Source: Isoptericola halalbus
GTDB taxonomy: Bacteria; Actinomycetota; Actinomycetes; Actinomycetales; Cellulomonadaceae
Assembly (NCBI GenBank): GCA_009663185.1
Contig: VJZX01000032.1
Location: 1 to 32,767 of the forward strand
Direction: 5' to 3'
Length of the DNA stretch: 32,767 nucleotides
The notes beneath the pieces are model-generated. The model was given only the letters and a program-made list of their open reading frames with translations, was not told the origin of the DNA and searched no databases. Made by a program: the position numbers and the translations under genes. Shown piece by piece: positions 23,958-32,767 of this stretch; the stretch's first letter is position 1, and each line of letters starts with the position of its first letter.

Positions 23958-24167
23958 ATGGCAGGGACGGTCGCACGCGTCACGGAGATCACGGCGCGCT
24001 CCGACACGAGCTTCGAGGACGCGATCCGCGTCGGCGTCGAACGTGCGAGCAGGACGGTGCGCAACATCACGGGCGCGTGGGTCAAGGAACAGAAGGTCGA
24101 GCTGTCCGACGGCAGCATCACCGCCTGGCAGGTCGACCTCCAGGTGACCTTCGTCCTCGACGACTGA
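23958..24167 (+). CDS. Dodecin family protein
   Basis: Dodecins are small proteins that form hollow dodecamers and store or buffer flavins, and in some bacteria CoA. The 69-residue product follows the family pattern throughout: VARVTEITARSDTSFEDAI, then VERASRTVRNITGAWV, then the flavin-stacking region ITAWQVDLQVTFVLD with Trp and Gln in place. ATG 23958 has a strong GGAGGA upstream. It is divergent from the methyltransferase and ends just before a long terminator hairpin. Confidence 0.95.
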   Translation: MAGTVARVTEITARSDTSFEDAIRVGVERASRTVRNITGAWVKEQKVELSDGSITAWQVDLQVTFVLDD

Positions 24168-24169
24168 TG

Positions 24170-24230
24170 CCGGACGGACTGAGGGCCCGGCCACCTGCCG
24201 CGCAGGCGGCCGGGCCCTCGGTCCGTCCGG
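24170..24230. terminator. Bidirectional terminator hairpin between dodecin and the BCCT transporter
   Basis: Arms of 23 bases (24170-24192 and 24208-24230) pair with a single mismatch that can form a G-U pair in RNA. The 15-base loop itself holds CCTGC-CGC-GCAGG. It starts 2 bases after the dodecin stop and ends 3 bases before the complement of the transporter stop, so it serves both convergent genes. Confidence 0.85.
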
Positions 24231-24233
24231 ACC

Positions 24234-26165
24234 TCAGCGTGTGGTGGCGAGCTCCGCCGCGTCGTCCGGCATGTCGTCCGGCATGTCGTCCGGCACTGTG
24301 TCGGTGCTCGACGCCGGCACCTCCTCGGGCTGGTACCACGCGGTGAGCGCGGGGTCGCCAGTGTCGAGCCACGCGCCGGCGCCCTGGTCCTGCTCGGTCC
24401 GCACGACGCCGACGACGAAGTCGTCGCCGTGCTCCTCGATGCCCGTGCGCACACCCTGCACGAGCGCCTCGCGCGCGTAGCGGCGTCGCAGGGTGAGCGG
24501 GTCGCGGTTCAGGTCCTTCGTCCAGGCGACCATGATCATGACGAGCACGGCGGCGAACGGCAGCGCCGTGATGATCACGAGGCTCTGCAGCCCCGACAGG
24601 GCGACGGAGCCGCCGGCGACGAGCAGCACGCTCGCGATCGCGGCCAGGGCCACGCCCCAGGTGATGGTCGTCCACCGGCTCGGCGTCGGGTTGCCGCGCT
24701 GCGACAGCCCGGCCATGACGACCGACGCCGAGTCCGCGCTCGTGACGAAGAAGATGACGATCGAGACCATCGCGGCGATCGACGTGAACGTCCCGGCCGG
24801 GAGCTGGGTGAGCAGCGCGAACAGCATGTCCTGCGGCGACTCGGCGGAGCTCAGCGCCCCAGTGGTCTGCTCCATCCACATCGACGTGCCGCCGAGGACG
24901 GTGAACCACACGAGGCACACGGCGCTGGGTACGACGATCACGGTCGTGACGAACTCGCGCAGCGTGCGTCCACGGCTGATGCGCGCGATGAACAGGCCCA
25001 CGAACGGGGTCCACGACACCCACCACGCCCAGTAGTACGTGGTCCAGCCGTCCATGAACGCCTGTGCGTCCGGGCCGGTCGCGGCGGTCTGCGCCAGGAG
25101 GGGGAAGAACTCGGCCACCGACGTCATGAGAGTGCCCTGGAGCAGGTTGAGCACGAAGACGGTCGGCCCCACGACGAACACGAACGCGCCGAGCAGGCCC
25201 GCGACGACCATGTTGACGTTGGACAGTGCGCGGATGCCACGCTTGACGCCCGAGACGGCCGACAGGATGAACGCGACCGCGAGGATCGCGATGATGCCGA
25301 CGATCGTGCCGTTGCCGAGCGGGCCGAGCCCAGCCACGATCTCGACGCCGCGGCCGATCTGCAGCGCGCCGATGCCGAGCGACACGGCCGTGCCGAACAG
25401 CGTCACGATGATCGCGAACGAGTCGACGACGGCACCCAGCGGGCCTTCGGTGCGCTTGCCGAAGATCGGCTCGAGCAGCGTCGAGATGAGCGGGCTGCGG
25501 CCCTTGCGGTACGCGGCGTACGCCACGGCGCCGCCCACGAGCGCGTAGTAGGCCCACGCGACGGGACCCCAGTGGAACAGGGTCTGGGCGAGCGCGGCGT
25601 GCATCGCCGGGTTCGAGCCCGGCTCGATGCCCTCGAAGGCCGGCGGAAGGTCGAGGAAGTGCGTCATGGGCTCGTACGGGCCGAAGAACAGCAGCCCGAT
25701 GCCGATGCCGGCGGAGAACAGCATCGCGATCCACGAGCTGGTCGAGAACTCCGGCTTCTCGTCGTCCTGCCCCAGCCGGATGTGGCGGTGACGCCCGAAC
25801 CCGAGCCACATCATGTAGACGAAGACGACGGCTGTGAGCAGGCCGAACAGCCAGCCGAACGAGCCCGACACCCAGCCGAGGCCGGCGCCCGCGGCTGCGG
25901 ACAGGCTCTCGGGACCGACGATGCCCCACGCGATCACCGCGGCGACAAGGGCGCCGGCGAGGGCGAACACCCACCAGTTCGTCGAGAAGGTCGTGCGCGT
26001 GCGCTCGACACCGATCCCGGGCAGGAGCGCTGGATGGATGCCCTCGGCGGTGCTGGGGTCGGTCACCTCGCGCAGCACCCGCTCCGCGGAGTCCGCGACT
26101 CGGCGGGGAGCGGGCTGATGGTGGACGTCGGAACTGCCTGCGGTACTGCGTGTCGTGCGCGCCAT
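24234..26165 (-). CDS. BCCT family transporter (glycine betaine/choline/carnitine type)
   Basis: BCCT proteins import trimethylammonium compounds such as glycine betaine for osmoprotection, usually with sodium or protons. The 643-residue protein has about 12 membrane segments after a roughly 60-residue hydrophilic N-terminus. It contains the Trp-rich signature WAWWVSWTPFVGLFIARISR (from W379) and GRTLREF. The C-terminal tail is acidic and hydrophilic and ends with a small repeat (DDMP three times), unlike the basic osmosensing tail of BetP. The substrate cannot be read from sequence alone. ATG 26165 is chosen with AGGA 11 bases upstream. Longer frames run into the rplU region and are shadows. 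Confidence 0.93.
   Translation of the reverse strand: MARTTRSTAGSSDVHHQPAPRRVADSAERVLREVTDPSTAEGIHPALLPGIGVERTRTTFSTNWWVFALAGALVAAVIAWGIVGPESLSAAAGAGLGWVSGSFGWLFGLLTAVVFVYMMWLGFGRHRHIRLGQDDEKPEFSTSSWIAMLFSAGIGIGLLFFGPYEPMTHFLDLPPAFEGIEPGSNPAMHAALAQTLFHWGPVAWAYYALVGGAVAYAAYRKGRSPLISTLLEPIFGKRTEGPLGAVVDSFAIIVTLFGTAVSLGIGALQIGRGVEIVAGLGPLGNGTIVGIIAILAVAFILSAVSGVKRGIRALSNVNMVVAGLLGAFVFVVGPTVFVLNLLQGTLMTSVAEFFPLLAQTAATGPDAQAFMDGWTTYYWAWWVSWTPFVGLFIARISRGRTLREFVTTVIVVPSAVCLVWFTVLGGTSMWMEQTTGALSSAESPQDMLFALLTQLPAGTFTSIAAMVSIVIFFVTSADSASVVMAGLSQRGNPTPSRWTTITWGVALAAIASVLLVAGGSVALSGLQSLVIITALPFAAVLVMIMVAWTKDLNRDPLTLRRRYAREALVQGVRTGIEEHGDDFVVGVVRTEQDQGAGAWLDTGDPALTAWYQPEEVPASSTDTVPDDMPDDMPDDAAELATTR
24261..24296 (-). 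repeat. 12-bp tandem repeat, three units, in the transporter C-terminus
   Basis: GTCGTCCGGCAT is repeated at 24261, 24273 and 24285 (last base C in the third). The unit is in frame and encodes (M/V)PDD repeats. The copy number could vary by slippage without a frameshift. Confidence 0.8.
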
Positions 26166-26206
26166 GGCGGCGGAGATCCTCTCGCAGCGGACAAGAGCAG
26201 TCCGCC

Positions 26207-26212
26207 ACATTA
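26207..26212 (-). promoter_or_regulatory. Candidate -10 box (TAATGT) of the BCCT transporter gene
   Basis: On the minus strand TAATGT fits TAnnnT and lies about 42 bases before the ATG, in a locally AT-rich stretch (about 26207-26250) that stands out in this genome. A palindrome ATGGT-G-ACCAT (26234-26244) lies where the -35 region or an operator would be. The -35 is not clear. Confidence 0.45.
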
Positions 26213-26345
26213 CCAGAGCGAGGAAATTGCTTGATGGTGACCATAAGAACGGCGCGCGCACGCGCGTGGGTGCGCGAGCCGGGCTCCCCGTCGCACGGGT
26301 GTGCGCCGACGTGCCCGGCCTCACGCCCTCGGTCGTCCGCGCTGT

Positions 26346-26374
26346 TTGATCGGCGGGCGGGCGTCGCGTAGTCT
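26346..26374 (+). promoter_or_regulatory. Promoter of rplU-rpmA
   Basis: TTGATC (26346-26351) and TAGTCT (26369-26374) with a 17-base spacer form the best vegetative promoter match in the window. RNA should start near 26382, giving a leader of about 135 bases before L21. Confidence 0.7.
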
Positions 26375-26381
26375 TGTGCGT

Positions 26382-26516
26382 CGGCGCGTCCTCAGCGCGC
26401 CTGTCCCGTGTGCCCACGGCGCACCGCACTCGACCGCCGCGGCGGCCCGAGTTCCAGACCAAGCCGGTGACCGACGTCGTGCGAGCACGCCAAGACCAGG
26501 AGAGATGAGCAGCAGC
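26382..26516 (+). other. Structured 5' leader of rplU
   Basis: The gap 26166-26516 holds the transporter promoter, the rplU promoter and this leader; no gene is seen. The leader contains GGCGCG-N7-CGCGCC (26383-26401), CCGTG-TGCC-CACGG (26406-26419) and a GC-rich self-complementary block (CCGCCGCGGCGG). Ribosomal protein leaders often autoregulate, but no known leader class was identified. Confidence 0.4.
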
Positions 26517-26825
26517 ATGGTGTACGCAATCGTCAGGGCCGGTGGCCGTCAGGAGAAGGTGTCCGTCGGAGACATCGTCGTCATGGACCGTGTCGAGGCC
26601 AAGGCCGGCGACACCGTCGAGCTGCCCGCCATCCTGCTGGTGGACGGGGAGAAGGTGACCACCGACGCGAAGAAGCTTGCGAAGGTCAAGGTCACGGCCG
26701 AGGTCGTGCGGGACGCCAAGGGCCCCAAGATCACGATCCTCAAGTACAAGAACAAGACCGGTTACCGCAAGCGCCAGGGTCACCGTCAGCAGCTGACCCG
26801 CCTCAAGGTCACCGGCATCAAGTGA
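26517..26825 (+). CDS. rplU: 50S ribosomal protein L21
   Basis: L21 binds 23S rRNA in the large subunit. The 102-residue product begins [21 protein letters not shown] and ends with the basic [21 protein letters not shown], both typical. ATG 26517 gives the usual N-terminus. In-frame ATG 26505 would add MSSS but lies only 2 bases from AGGAG, whereas 26517 is 14 bases away, so initiation may be shared. The rplU-rpmA-obgE order is nearly universal. Confidence 0.97.
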   Translation: MVYAIVRAGGRQEKVSVGDIVVMDRVEAKAGDTVELPAILLVDGEKVTTDAKKLAKVKVTAEVVRDAKGPKITILKYKNKTGYRKRQGHRQQLTRLKVTGIK

Positions 26826-26896
26826 CTTCCGCCCGGGGCTTGACCGCCCCGTGAGCGACGAACACTCCTCGTTCTTCGGAAAGCAGGTTCTGAAAG

Positions 26897-27154
26897 ATGG
26901 CACACAAGAAGGGCGCGAGCTCCTCGCGCAACGGTCGTGACTCGAACGCCAAGTCCCTCGGCGTGAAGCGCTTCGGCGGCCAGGTCGTCAAGGCCGGCGA
27001 GATCCTCGTCCGCCAGCGCGGCACGCACTTCCACCCGGGCGAGAACGTCGGCCGGGGTGGCGATGACACGCTGTTCGCGCTGTCCGCCGGCTCGGTGGCC
27101 TTCGGTACGCGTCGTGGCCGCAAGGTCGTCGACGTCGTCGCCGCCGAGGTCTGA
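26897..27154 (+). CDS. rpmA: 50S ribosomal protein L27
   Basis: The N-terminus of L27 reaches the peptidyl-transferase centre and helps place tRNA. The 85-residue product begins [24 protein letters not shown] and contains the conserved [30 protein letters not shown] and GTRRGRK. There is no N-terminal extension of the Firmicutes type that needs proteolytic removal. It lies 71 bases after rplU and is followed by a strong terminator. Confidence 0.97.
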   Translation: MAHKKGASSSRNGRDSNAKSLGVKRFGGQVVKAGEILVRQRGTHFHPGENVGRGGDDTLFALSAGSVAFGTRRGRKVVDVVAAEV

Positions 27155-27176
27155 GCACCGCTCAGCAGTACTTCTC

Positions 27177-27211
27177 CACGAGGGGCGCACCGTCGCGGTG
27201 CGCCCCTCGTG
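27177..27211 (+). terminator. Terminator after rpmA
   Basis: CACGAGGGGCGCACC (27177-27191) and GGTGCGCCCCTCGTG (27197-27211) form a perfect 15-bp stem with a 5-base loop, followed by the pyrimidine-rich CGTGTCTTCCCC. A smaller 6-bp hairpin (CTGAGC-ACC-GCTCAG, 27151-27165) overlaps the rpmA stop. Some transcripts may read through into obgE, 36 bases on. Confidence 0.85.
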
Positions 27212-27246
27212 CGTGTCTTCCCCAGTCGTCCTGAGAGGATCGGACC

Positions 27247-28770
27247 ATGGCCAGCTTCGTCGATCGCGTGGTGCTGCATGCCGCAGGCGGTGACGGCGGG
27301 CGCGGCGTCGCGTCGATCCGCCGCGAGAAGTTCAAGCCGCTCGCCGGCCCCGACGGCGGCAACGGCGGCGACGGCGGGAGCGTGCGGCTCGTCGTCGACC
27401 CGTCGACGACCACGCTGCTGGAGTACCACCACTCGCCGCACCGGCGCGCCGGGAACGGCACCCAGGGCATGGGCGACGACCGCGACGGCGCCAACGGTGG
27501 CGACCTCGTGCTGCGCGTCCCGGACGGCACGGTCGTCAAGGACGTCGACGGCACGGTGCTCGCCGACCTCGTGGGCGCGGGCGCCGAGTACGTCGTCGCG
27601 CACGGCGGCCGCGGCGGGCTGGGCAACCGGGCGCTCTCGTCGCCCAAGCGCAAGGCCCCCGGCTTCGCGCTGCTGGGCGAGCCGGGAGAGCAGGCCGACG
27701 TCGTGCTCGAGCTCAAGACGATCGCCGACGTCGCGCTGGTCGGCTACCCCAGCGCCGGCAAGTCGTCGCTGATCGCGGCCGTGTCGGCGGCCCGGCCCAA
27801 GATCGCCGACTACCCGTTCACGACGCTCGTGCCGAATCTCGGGGTCGTGCAGGCGGGCGACGTGCGCTACACGGTCGCCGACGTGCCGGGCCTCATCCCC
27901 GGCGCGAGCGAGGGTCGCGGGCTCGGCCTGGAGTTCCTGCGGCACATCGAGCGCACCGCGGTGATCGTGCACGTGCTCGACTGCGCCACGCTCGAGCCGG
28001 GACGCGACCCGATCAGCGACCTCGACGTCATCGAGTCTGAGCTCGCCGCGTACGCGGGGGACCTCGGCATCGCCGGCGGCCGCGTCCCGCTCGCCGAGCG
28101 CCCGCGTCTCGTGGTGCTCAACAAGATCGACGTGCCCGAGGCCCGCGAGCTCGCCGAGCTTGTCCGTCCCGAGCTCGAGGCTCGCGGACTGCGTGTCTTC
28201 GAGGTCTCGACCGCGTCGCACGAGGGCCTGCGCCCGCTGACGTTCGCGCTCGGCGACCTCGTCGAGCGGGCCCGCGCCGCGGCTCCTCCGCCCGAGCCCG
28301 CGCGCATCGTGCTGCGCCCGCGGGCCGTGGACGACACGGGGTTCACCGTCACGCGCCGTACGGACGGCTCGACGGGCGACGTCTGGTTCGAGGTGCGCGG
28401 CTCGAAGCCGGAGCGCTGGGTGCGCCAGACCGACTTCAACAACGACGAGGCCGTCGGATTCCTCGCCGACCGGCTGGCCAAGCTCGGCGTGGAGGACAAG
28501 CTCTACCAGGCCGGCGCCGTCGCGGGCGACGAGGTGCGCATCGGCGACCCTCGGGACGCCGTCGTCTTCGACTGGGAGCCGACCCTCACGACCGGGCCCG
28601 AGCTGCTCGGCGCACGCGGCACCGACCTGCGCCTCGACGAGGGCCACCGGCCGACGCGCGCCCAGAAGCGCAAGGAGTTCACCGAGCGCATGGACGCCAA
28701 GGCCGAGGCGCGCCGCGAGCTGTGGACCGAGAGGGAGTCGGGCCACTGGACGGACCCCGACAACACCTAG
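27247..28770 (+). CDS. obgE: GTPase Obg/CgtA
   Basis: Obg is an essential GTPase that acts in 50S assembly and the stringent response. The 507-residue protein has the Gly-rich Obg fold ([27 protein letters not shown]), then the G domain with P-loop GYPSAGKSS (166-174), DVPGLIPGA and NKID (292-295). An OCT domain follows, and then an actinobacterial C-terminal extension ending [14 protein letters not shown] 27247 has GAGAGGA upstream. The terminator ahead of it suggests transcription partly separate from rplU-rpmA. Confidence 0.97.
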   Translation: MASFVDRVVLHAAGGDGGRGVASIRREKFKPLAGPDGGNGGDGGSVRLVVDPSTTTLLEYHHSPHRRAGNGTQGMGDDRDGANGGDLVLRVPDGTVVKDVDGTVLADLVGAGAEYVVAHGGRGGLGNRALSSPKRKAPGFALLGEPGEQADVVLELKTIADVALVGYPSAGKSSLIAAVSAARPKIADYPFTTLVPNLGVVQAGDVRYTVADVPGLIPGASEGRGLGLEFLRHIERTAVIVHVLDCATLEPGRDPISDLDVIESELAAYAGDLGIAGGRVPLAERPRLVVLNKIDVPEARELAELVRPELEARGLRVFEVSTASHEGLRPLTFALGDLVERARAAAPPPEPARIVLRPRAVDDTGFTVTRRTDGSTGDVWFEVRGSKPERWVRQTDFNNDEAVGFLADRLAKLGVEDKLYQAGAVAGDEVRIGDPRDAVVFDWEPTLTTGPELLGARGTDLRLDEGHRPTRAQKRKEFTERMDAKAEARRELWTERESGHWTDPDNT

Positions 28771-28795
28771 GCCGGGTTCCGGCGAAGATGTCCTC

Positions 28796-29950
28796 GTGAA
28801 CGCCACCACCCGGGCCAGCCTGTCGGACGCGCACCGCGTCGTCGTCAAGATCGGGTCGTCGTCGCTCACGGGACCGGACGGGCACCTGGACCTCGAGGCG
28901 CTGCGCGCGCTCGTGGCCGTGCTCGCGGCCCGGCGCGCGGCTGGCGGCCAGGTCGTGCTCGTCACCTCGGGTGCGGTTGCTGCCGGCATCGGCCCGCTGG
29001 GCCTGACCTCGCGCCCCAAGGACCTCGCCACGATGCAGGCCGCGGCCATGCTCGGGCAGGGCCAGCTCGTCGCGCGGTACACCGAGGCGTTCGCCGAGCA
29101 CGGCCTGCGCGTCGGTCAGGTCCTGCTCACCGCCGAGGACACCGTGCGGCGCGTCCGGTACCGCAACGCCCAGCGCTCTCTCGACAAGCTGCTCGCGCTC
29201 GGCGTCGTGCCCGTCGTCAACGAGAACGACGCGGTGGCGATCGACGAGCTGCGGTTCGGGGACAACGACCGCCTCGCTGCGCTCGTCTCCCACCTCGTGC
29301 GCGCCGACGCCATGATCCTGCTCACCGACGTCGACGGCCTGCACGACGCCCCGCCGTCGCGTCCCGGTGCGCGCCGCATCGCCCACGTCGCCGACCTGCG
29401 CGAGGTCGCGGGCGTCGAGGTCACCGCGCGCGGCAGCGCCGTCGGCACGGGCGGCATGGTCACCAAGCTCGAGTCGGTGCGCATCGCGACCGGCTCCGGC
29501 GTGCCCGTCGTGCTGACCAAGGCCGAGAACGCGGCCGCGGCGCTCGCGGGTTCCGACGTCGGCACGTTCTTCGCCGCGACCGGGCGCCGCACGTCGGCGC
29601 GCCGGCTGTGGATCGCGCACGCCGCCCGGTCGAGGGGGCGCCTGCACCTGGACGCCGGGGCAGCGCGCGCGGTGCTCGGCGGACGGGCGTCGCTGCTGCC
29701 CGCCGGCATCACCCGCGTCGAGGGCCAGTTCGACGCCGGCGACCCGGTCGAGCTCGTCGCGCCCGACGGCGCGGTGGTCGCCCGCGGGCTGGTCGCGTTC
29801 GACTCGGGGGAGCTGCCCGCGCTGCTCGGCCGGTCCACGTTCGACCTGCGCCAGGAGCTGGGCGAGGGGTACGACCGCGAGGTCGTGCACCGCGACGACC
29901 TCGTGCTCGAGGGACGGAACGAGCTGTCCACCAAGCGGCCGTCGACGTAG
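28796..29950 (+). CDS. proB: Glutamate 5-kinase
   Basis: ProB phosphorylates glutamate to glutamyl-5-phosphate, the first step of proline synthesis, and is normally inhibited by proline. The 384-residue protein has the amino-acid kinase motifs [37 protein letters not shown] and [16 protein letters not shown]-terminal PUA domain (about residues 285-370) is associated with feedback control. The GTG start lies 25 bases after obgE. proA follows within about 10 bases. Confidence 0.96.
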   Translation: MNATTRASLSDAHRVVVKIGSSSLTGPDGHLDLEALRALVAVLAARRAAGGQVVLVTSGAVAAGIGPLGLTSRPKDLATMQAAAMLGQGQLVARYTEAFAEHGLRVGQVLLTAEDTVRRVRYRNAQRSLDKLLALGVVPVVNENDAVAIDELRFGDNDRLAALVSHLVRADAMILLTDVDGLHDAPPSRPGARRIAHVADLREVAGVEVTARGSAVGTGGMVTKLESVRIATGSGVPVVLTKAENAAAALAGSDVGTFFAATGRRTSARRLWIAHAARSRGRLHLDAGAARAVLGGRASLLPAGITRVEGQFDAGDPVELVAPDGAVVARGLVAFDSGELPALLGRSTFDLRQELGEGYDREVVHRDDLVLEGRNELSTKRPST

Positions 29951-29953
29951 TCT
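29948..29953 (+). promoter_or_regulatory. Candidate leaderless -10 box (TAGTCT) for proA
   Basis: TAGTCT, whose first three bases are the proB stop codon, is followed by 7 bases and the proA ATG at 29961. It is the same hexamer as the rplU -10. If used, it would give a leaderless proA transcript in addition to read-through from proB. Confidence 0.4.
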
Positions 29954-29960
29954 CGTGAGC

Positions 29961-31271
29961 ATGTCCACCACGCTCATCGAGGCTCAGCACGTCGCCGGCG
30001 TGCCCGACGACGTCGCCGCGGCCGTGCACGACGTCACGCGCCGGGCAAAGGTCGCCTCGCGCGCCCTCGCGACGGCGACGCGCGCCACGAAGGACGCCGC
30101 CCTGCAGGCGATCGCGGACGCGCTCGTCGACGCGGCCGACGAGATCGTCGGGGCGAACGCCGAGGACGTCGCGCGAGGGCAGGCGGGCGGCATGACGCCA
30201 GGCCTCCTCGACCGGCTCACGCTCACCCCCGAGCGCGTGGGCGCGATCGCCGACGCGCTGCTCGAGCTCGCCGGGCTGCCGGACCCGGTCGGCGAGGTCG
30301 TGCGCGGGCAGACCCTGCCCAACGGCCTGCGCCTGCGTCAGCTGCGCGTGCCCATGGGCGTGGTCGGGATGATCTACGAGGCCCGGCCCAACGTCACGGT
30401 CGACGCCGCGGGGCTCGGGCTCAAGTCCGGCAACGCCGTCATCCTGCGCGGCGGGAGCGCCGCGGCGGCGTCGAACACCGTCATCACCGCCGTCATGCGA
30501 CGCGCGCTCGAGGCCGAGGGGCTGCCCGCCGACCTGGTGCAGTCGATCGACCGGTACGGGCGCCCGGGCGGTGTCGCGCTCATGCGGGCGCGCGGCTTGG
30601 TCGACGTGCTCATCCCGCGCGGCGGCGCCGACCTCATCCGCACCGTCGTCGAGCAGTCGACGGTGCCCGTCATCGAGACGGGGGTGGGCAACGTGCACGT
30701 GTACGTCGACGCGTCCGCCGACGTCGCGACCGCCGTCGAGATCGTCATGAACGCCAAGACGCAGCGCGTGGGCGTGTGCAACGCGGCGGAGACGCTCCTC
30801 GTGCACGCCGACGCCGCGCCCGCGTTCCTGCCGGCGGCGCTCGCGGCCCTGTCCGGCGCGGGCGTCGTGCTGCACGGCGACGCGGCGTCGTCGTCGTTCG
30901 CGCCCGAGAGCGTCGAGATCGTGCCGGCCGTCGATGACGACTGGGCGACCGAGTACCTCGCGCTCGAGCTCGCGGTGCGCGTGGTCGACTCGCTCGACGA
31001 GGCGATCGAGCACATCCGCACCTGGTCCTCGGGCCACACCGAGGCGATCGTCACGAACGACCTGCGGTCGGCGGACCGGTTCGTGGCCGAGATCGACTCT
31101 GCGGCGATCATGGTCAACGCCTCGACGCGGTTCACCGACGGCGGCCAGCTGGGGCTCGGCGCGGAGATCGGCATCTCGACGCAGAAGCTGCACGCACGAG
31201 GGCCCATGGGTCTGGCCGAGCTCACCACGACCAAGTGGGTCGTGCAGGGCGACGGTCACGTGCGTCCCTGA
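29961..31271 (+). CDS. proA: Glutamate-5-semialdehyde dehydrogenase (gamma-glutamyl phosphate reductase)
   Basis: ProA reduces glutamyl-5-phosphate to glutamate semialdehyde with NADPH, the second step of proline synthesis. The 436-residue protein has the aldehyde dehydrogenase fold. Conserved segments include [34 protein letters not shown] and the catalytic Cys273 in [12 protein letters not shown], and it ends with [31 protein letters not shown] 29961 is preferred; GTG 29955 would add two residues. It works directly with the product of proB. Confidence 0.96.
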   Translation: MSTTLIEAQHVAGVPDDVAAAVHDVTRRAKVASRALATATRATKDAALQAIADALVDAADEIVGANAEDVARGQAGGMTPGLLDRLTLTPERVGAIADALLELAGLPDPVGEVVRGQTLPNGLRLRQLRVPMGVVGMIYEARPNVTVDAAGLGLKSGNAVILRGGSAAAASNTVITAVMRRALEAEGLPADLVQSIDRYGRPGGVALMRARGLVDVLIPRGGADLIRTVVEQSTVPVIETGVGNVHVYVDASADVATAVEIVMNAKTQRVGVCNAAETLLVHADAAPAFLPAALAALSGAGVVLHGDAASSSFAPESVEIVPAVDDDWATEYLALELAVRVVDSLDEAIEHIRTWSSGHTEAIVTNDLRSADRFVAEIDSAAIMVNASTRFTDGGQLGLGAEIGISTQKLHARGPMGLAELTTTKWVVQGDGHVRP

Positions 31272-31391
31272 GAGCGGCGTCGCGGGCGCGCCCGGAGGCC
31301 GTGAGAGACTGGGCCCGCGACGCCACGCCGGTACCGCGCAGGATCGCACCGCAGGACTCGCAGAGCCAACGACCAGCCAGGAGGAGAACCC

Positions 31392-31544
31392 GTGCTGCAC
31401 ACCGCCGTCCAGATCGCCCAGGAGGCGACCGAGCACGCCGAGCCGGTCATCTCCCCGATCGCCCTGGGTGCCCTCTCGTTCGGCGGCCTGGTCGCGATGC
31501 TGCTGGTGACCTACGCCTTCCGCAACGTCGGTTCGCGCCACTGA
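31392..31544 (+). CDS. Small single-span membrane protein, function unknown
   Basis: This 50-residue frame starts at GTG 31392 with a strong AGGAGG upstream. The product has a hydrophilic N-terminus with Glu and His ([19 protein letters not shown]), one membrane segment (residues 20-42: [20 protein letters not shown] and on), and a short basic tail (FRNVGSRH). A small membrane protein at this place between proA and nadD recurs, as I recall, in many actinobacteria, supporting it as real. It is followed by nadD after 19 bases. No function is known to me. Confidence 0.8.
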   Translation: MLHTAVQIAQEATEHAEPVISPIALGALSFGGLVAMLLVTYAFRNVGSRH

Positions 31545-31563
31545 CCACGACCCTCCGGCCAGC

Positions 31564-32169
31564 GTGAGCCAGCAGCCCCGACCACGGGTGGGCGTGATGG
31601 GTGGGACGTTCGATCCCATCCACCACGGGCACCTCGTCGCCGCCTCCGAGGCGGCCGCGTTGCTCGACCTCGACGAGGTCGTGTTCGTGCCCACCGGCAA
31701 GCCGAGCTTCAAGCAGCACGAGCGGGTCTCGGCCGCCGAGCACCGCTACCTGATGACGGTCATCGCGACGGCGTCGAACCCGCGCTTCATGGTGAGCCGC
31801 GCCGACATCGACCGGCCCGGCATGACCTACACGGTCGACACGTTGCGCGACCTGCGCGCCGAGCGCCCCGATGCAGACCTGTACTTCATCACGGGCGCGG
31901 ACGCGATCGAGCAGATCCTCACGTGGAAGGATGCCGCACAGCTCTGGGACATGGCACACTTCGTCGCCGTGACCCGACCCGGACACCACCTCAAGGTGGA
32001 CGGCCTTCCGCCCGACGGGGTGACGACGCTCGAGGTGCCGGCGCTGGCCATCTCCTCCACGGACTGCCGGCAGCGCGCCGAGGCCGGCAAACCCGTGTGG
32101 TACCTGGTGCCGGACGGCGTGGTCCAGTACATCGCCAAGCACGGTCTGTATCGAGGTCTCGATGAGTGA
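31564..32169 (+). CDS. nadD: Nicotinate-nucleotide adenylyltransferase
   Basis: NadD adenylates nicotinate mononucleotide, giving nicotinic acid adenine dinucleotide for NAD synthesis. The 201-residue protein has [15 protein letters not shown], the nucleotidyltransferase signature with its histidines, and the second motif ISSTDCR near the C-terminus, where ISSTxxR is usual. The GTG start gives the family N-terminus. The last codons overlap the start of the next gene by 8 bases (ATGAGTGA), so the two are coupled. Confidence 0.96.
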   Translation: MSQQPRPRVGVMGGTFDPIHHGHLVAASEAAALLDLDEVVFVPTGKPSFKQHERVSAAEHRYLMTVIATASNPRFMVSRADIDRPGMTYTVDTLRDLRAERPDADLYFITGADAIEQILTWKDAAQLWDMAHFVAVTRPGHHLKVDGLPPDGVTTLEVPALAISSTDCRQRAEAGKPVWYLVPDGVVQYIAKHGLYRGLDE

Positions 32170-32767
32170 CAACAGCAATCGTCCGCTGACGCGGCGCGAG
32201 ATCCGCGAGCGGGAAGCGGCCGCCGCCGCGGCGGCAGCCGCAGCCCAGGCAGGTGGTCCCGGAGGCGGTGCGCCCGGTGGGCCGGCCCGTCCGGCGTATC
32301 CGGCGTCGAGCTTCGGCCCGCCGTCGGCGTCATCCCCGCCGCCCGCGCCCGTCCCGGCCCCCGCGCGCCCGAGCGCCGCCCCGCCGTCGCGCCGTGCGCT
32401 GCGCGAGCAGGGTGCCTCGCACCAGCCGCCTCAGCAGCCGAGCTACTCGACGGGGCCCGTCGTCCGCCCGCCCTCGACGTCGGGCGGTGTGCGCGGCCTC
32501 GACGAGACGGGCCGGCTCGCGCCCGTGCAGCGTTCGGCCGGCGACGGCGAGCCTCGCCCGGCGACGCCGACGATCAGCAGCCCTCCGAGCCGTCCGAGCG
32601 CGCCGCAGCGCACGTCGTCCCGGCAGCCGTTCGACGGACCGCCTCCGCCCAGCGTCGCCTACGGCCGGGCCTCGGCGCTCCCGGCGCCCGCCACGGCGCC
32701 GCCCGGCGCCTCCGCGCCGGCGCCGTCTCCGTGGGGCACCTCCGCGCCCGACCCCGCGAGGCCGTCG
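32162..32767 (+). CDS. Pro/Ala-rich protein with a TRREIR motif, N-terminal part (cut by the window end)
   Basis: An open frame of 202 codons runs from ATG 32162, overlapping the nadD stop, to the end of the window without a stop. The visible part begins [19 protein letters not shown] and continues as a low-complexity Ala/Pro/Ser/Gly region with no membrane segment or known domain. Actinobacterial proteins with a PLTRRExR start and a disordered Pro-rich part often have a membrane or cell-envelope domain later. In related genomes a LytR-type or hypothetical protein precedes rsfS here. The identity cannot be decided from this part. Confidence 0.8.
   Translation, partial: MSDNSNRPLTRREIREREAAAAAAAAAAQAGGPGGGAPGGPARPAYPASSFGPPSASSPPPAPVPAPARPSAAPPSRRALREQGASHQPPQQPSYSTGPVVRPPSTSGGVRGLDETGRLAPVQRSAGDGEPRPATPTISSPPSRPSAPQRTSSRQPFDGPPPPSVAYGRASALPAPATAPPGASAPAPSPWGTSAPDPARPS

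Noticed and set aside
24118-26244. 708-codon minus-strand frame over the BCCT gene, in another frame
   Set aside because: It is Arg/His/Gly-rich with no hydrophobic segments and shadows the transporter.

Overview
The window is high-GC, gene-dense, chromosomal DNA from an actinobacterium, most likely of the Micrococcales and Cellulomonas-like. The assignment rests on very high GC, frequent GTG starts, a SepIVA-type coiled-coil gene between coaD and yceD, an RNase E with a long N-terminal extension, and the blocks recG-rsmD-coaD and rne...rplU-rpmA-obgE-proB-proA-nadD. Genus is inference; no rRNA gene is present. I found no tRNA, rRNA, CRISPR array, insertion sequence, prophage or integrase.

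Layout. (1) 1-7837, plus strand: the end of a DAK2/FakA-like gene, recG, rsmD, coaD, sepIVA-like, yceD (DUF177), rpmF, rnc and mutM, a compact genome-maintenance, ribosome and CoA block. (2) 7894-11255: a polytopic membrane protein with a DUF3995-like C-terminus, a minus-strand 2-hydroxyacid dehydrogenase, and a divergent PYROXD2-like FAD oxidoreductase. (3) 11371-17515, minus strand: cydA-cydB-cydD-cydC, encoding cytochrome bd oxidase and its CydDC exporter. (4) 17516-17942: a divergent control region with two tandem matches to the Rex operator. (5) 17943-21957: RNase E and thymidine kinase, separated by a 23-bp perfect inverted repeat. (6) 21970-26165: a fatty-acid desaturase, an isoaspartate methyltransferase-like protein, dodecin and a BCCT osmolyte transporter. 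(7) 26346-32767, plus strand: rplU, rpmA, obgE, proB, proA, a 50-residue membrane protein, nadD and the start of a Pro/Ala-rich protein cut by the window edge.

How the genes work together. Most of the window is housekeeping: ribosome biogenesis (L32, L21, L27, Obg, RsmD, RNase III, RNase E), DNA repair (RecG, MutM), cofactors (CoaD, NadD) and proline synthesis (ProB, ProA). The cyd operon is a low-oxygen respiratory module. Its upstream operators suggest repression by the NADH/NAD+ sensor Rex, which is not encoded here.

The least ordinary signal is a small 56-bp palindromic repeat. Copies A (end of rsmD) and B (inside cydD) share 13 identical bases at each end. In rsmD the element supplies the last residues and stop codon. 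In cydD it is translated in frame, and the Walker A to Q-loop distance there is about 20 residues longer than usual. A decayed third copy may lie in cydC, and an unrelated 56-bp hairpin lies in the cydD linker. This looks like a miniature palindromic element tolerated inside coding sequence. I saw no large novel gene system; novelty is confined to these repeats and to regulatory sites.
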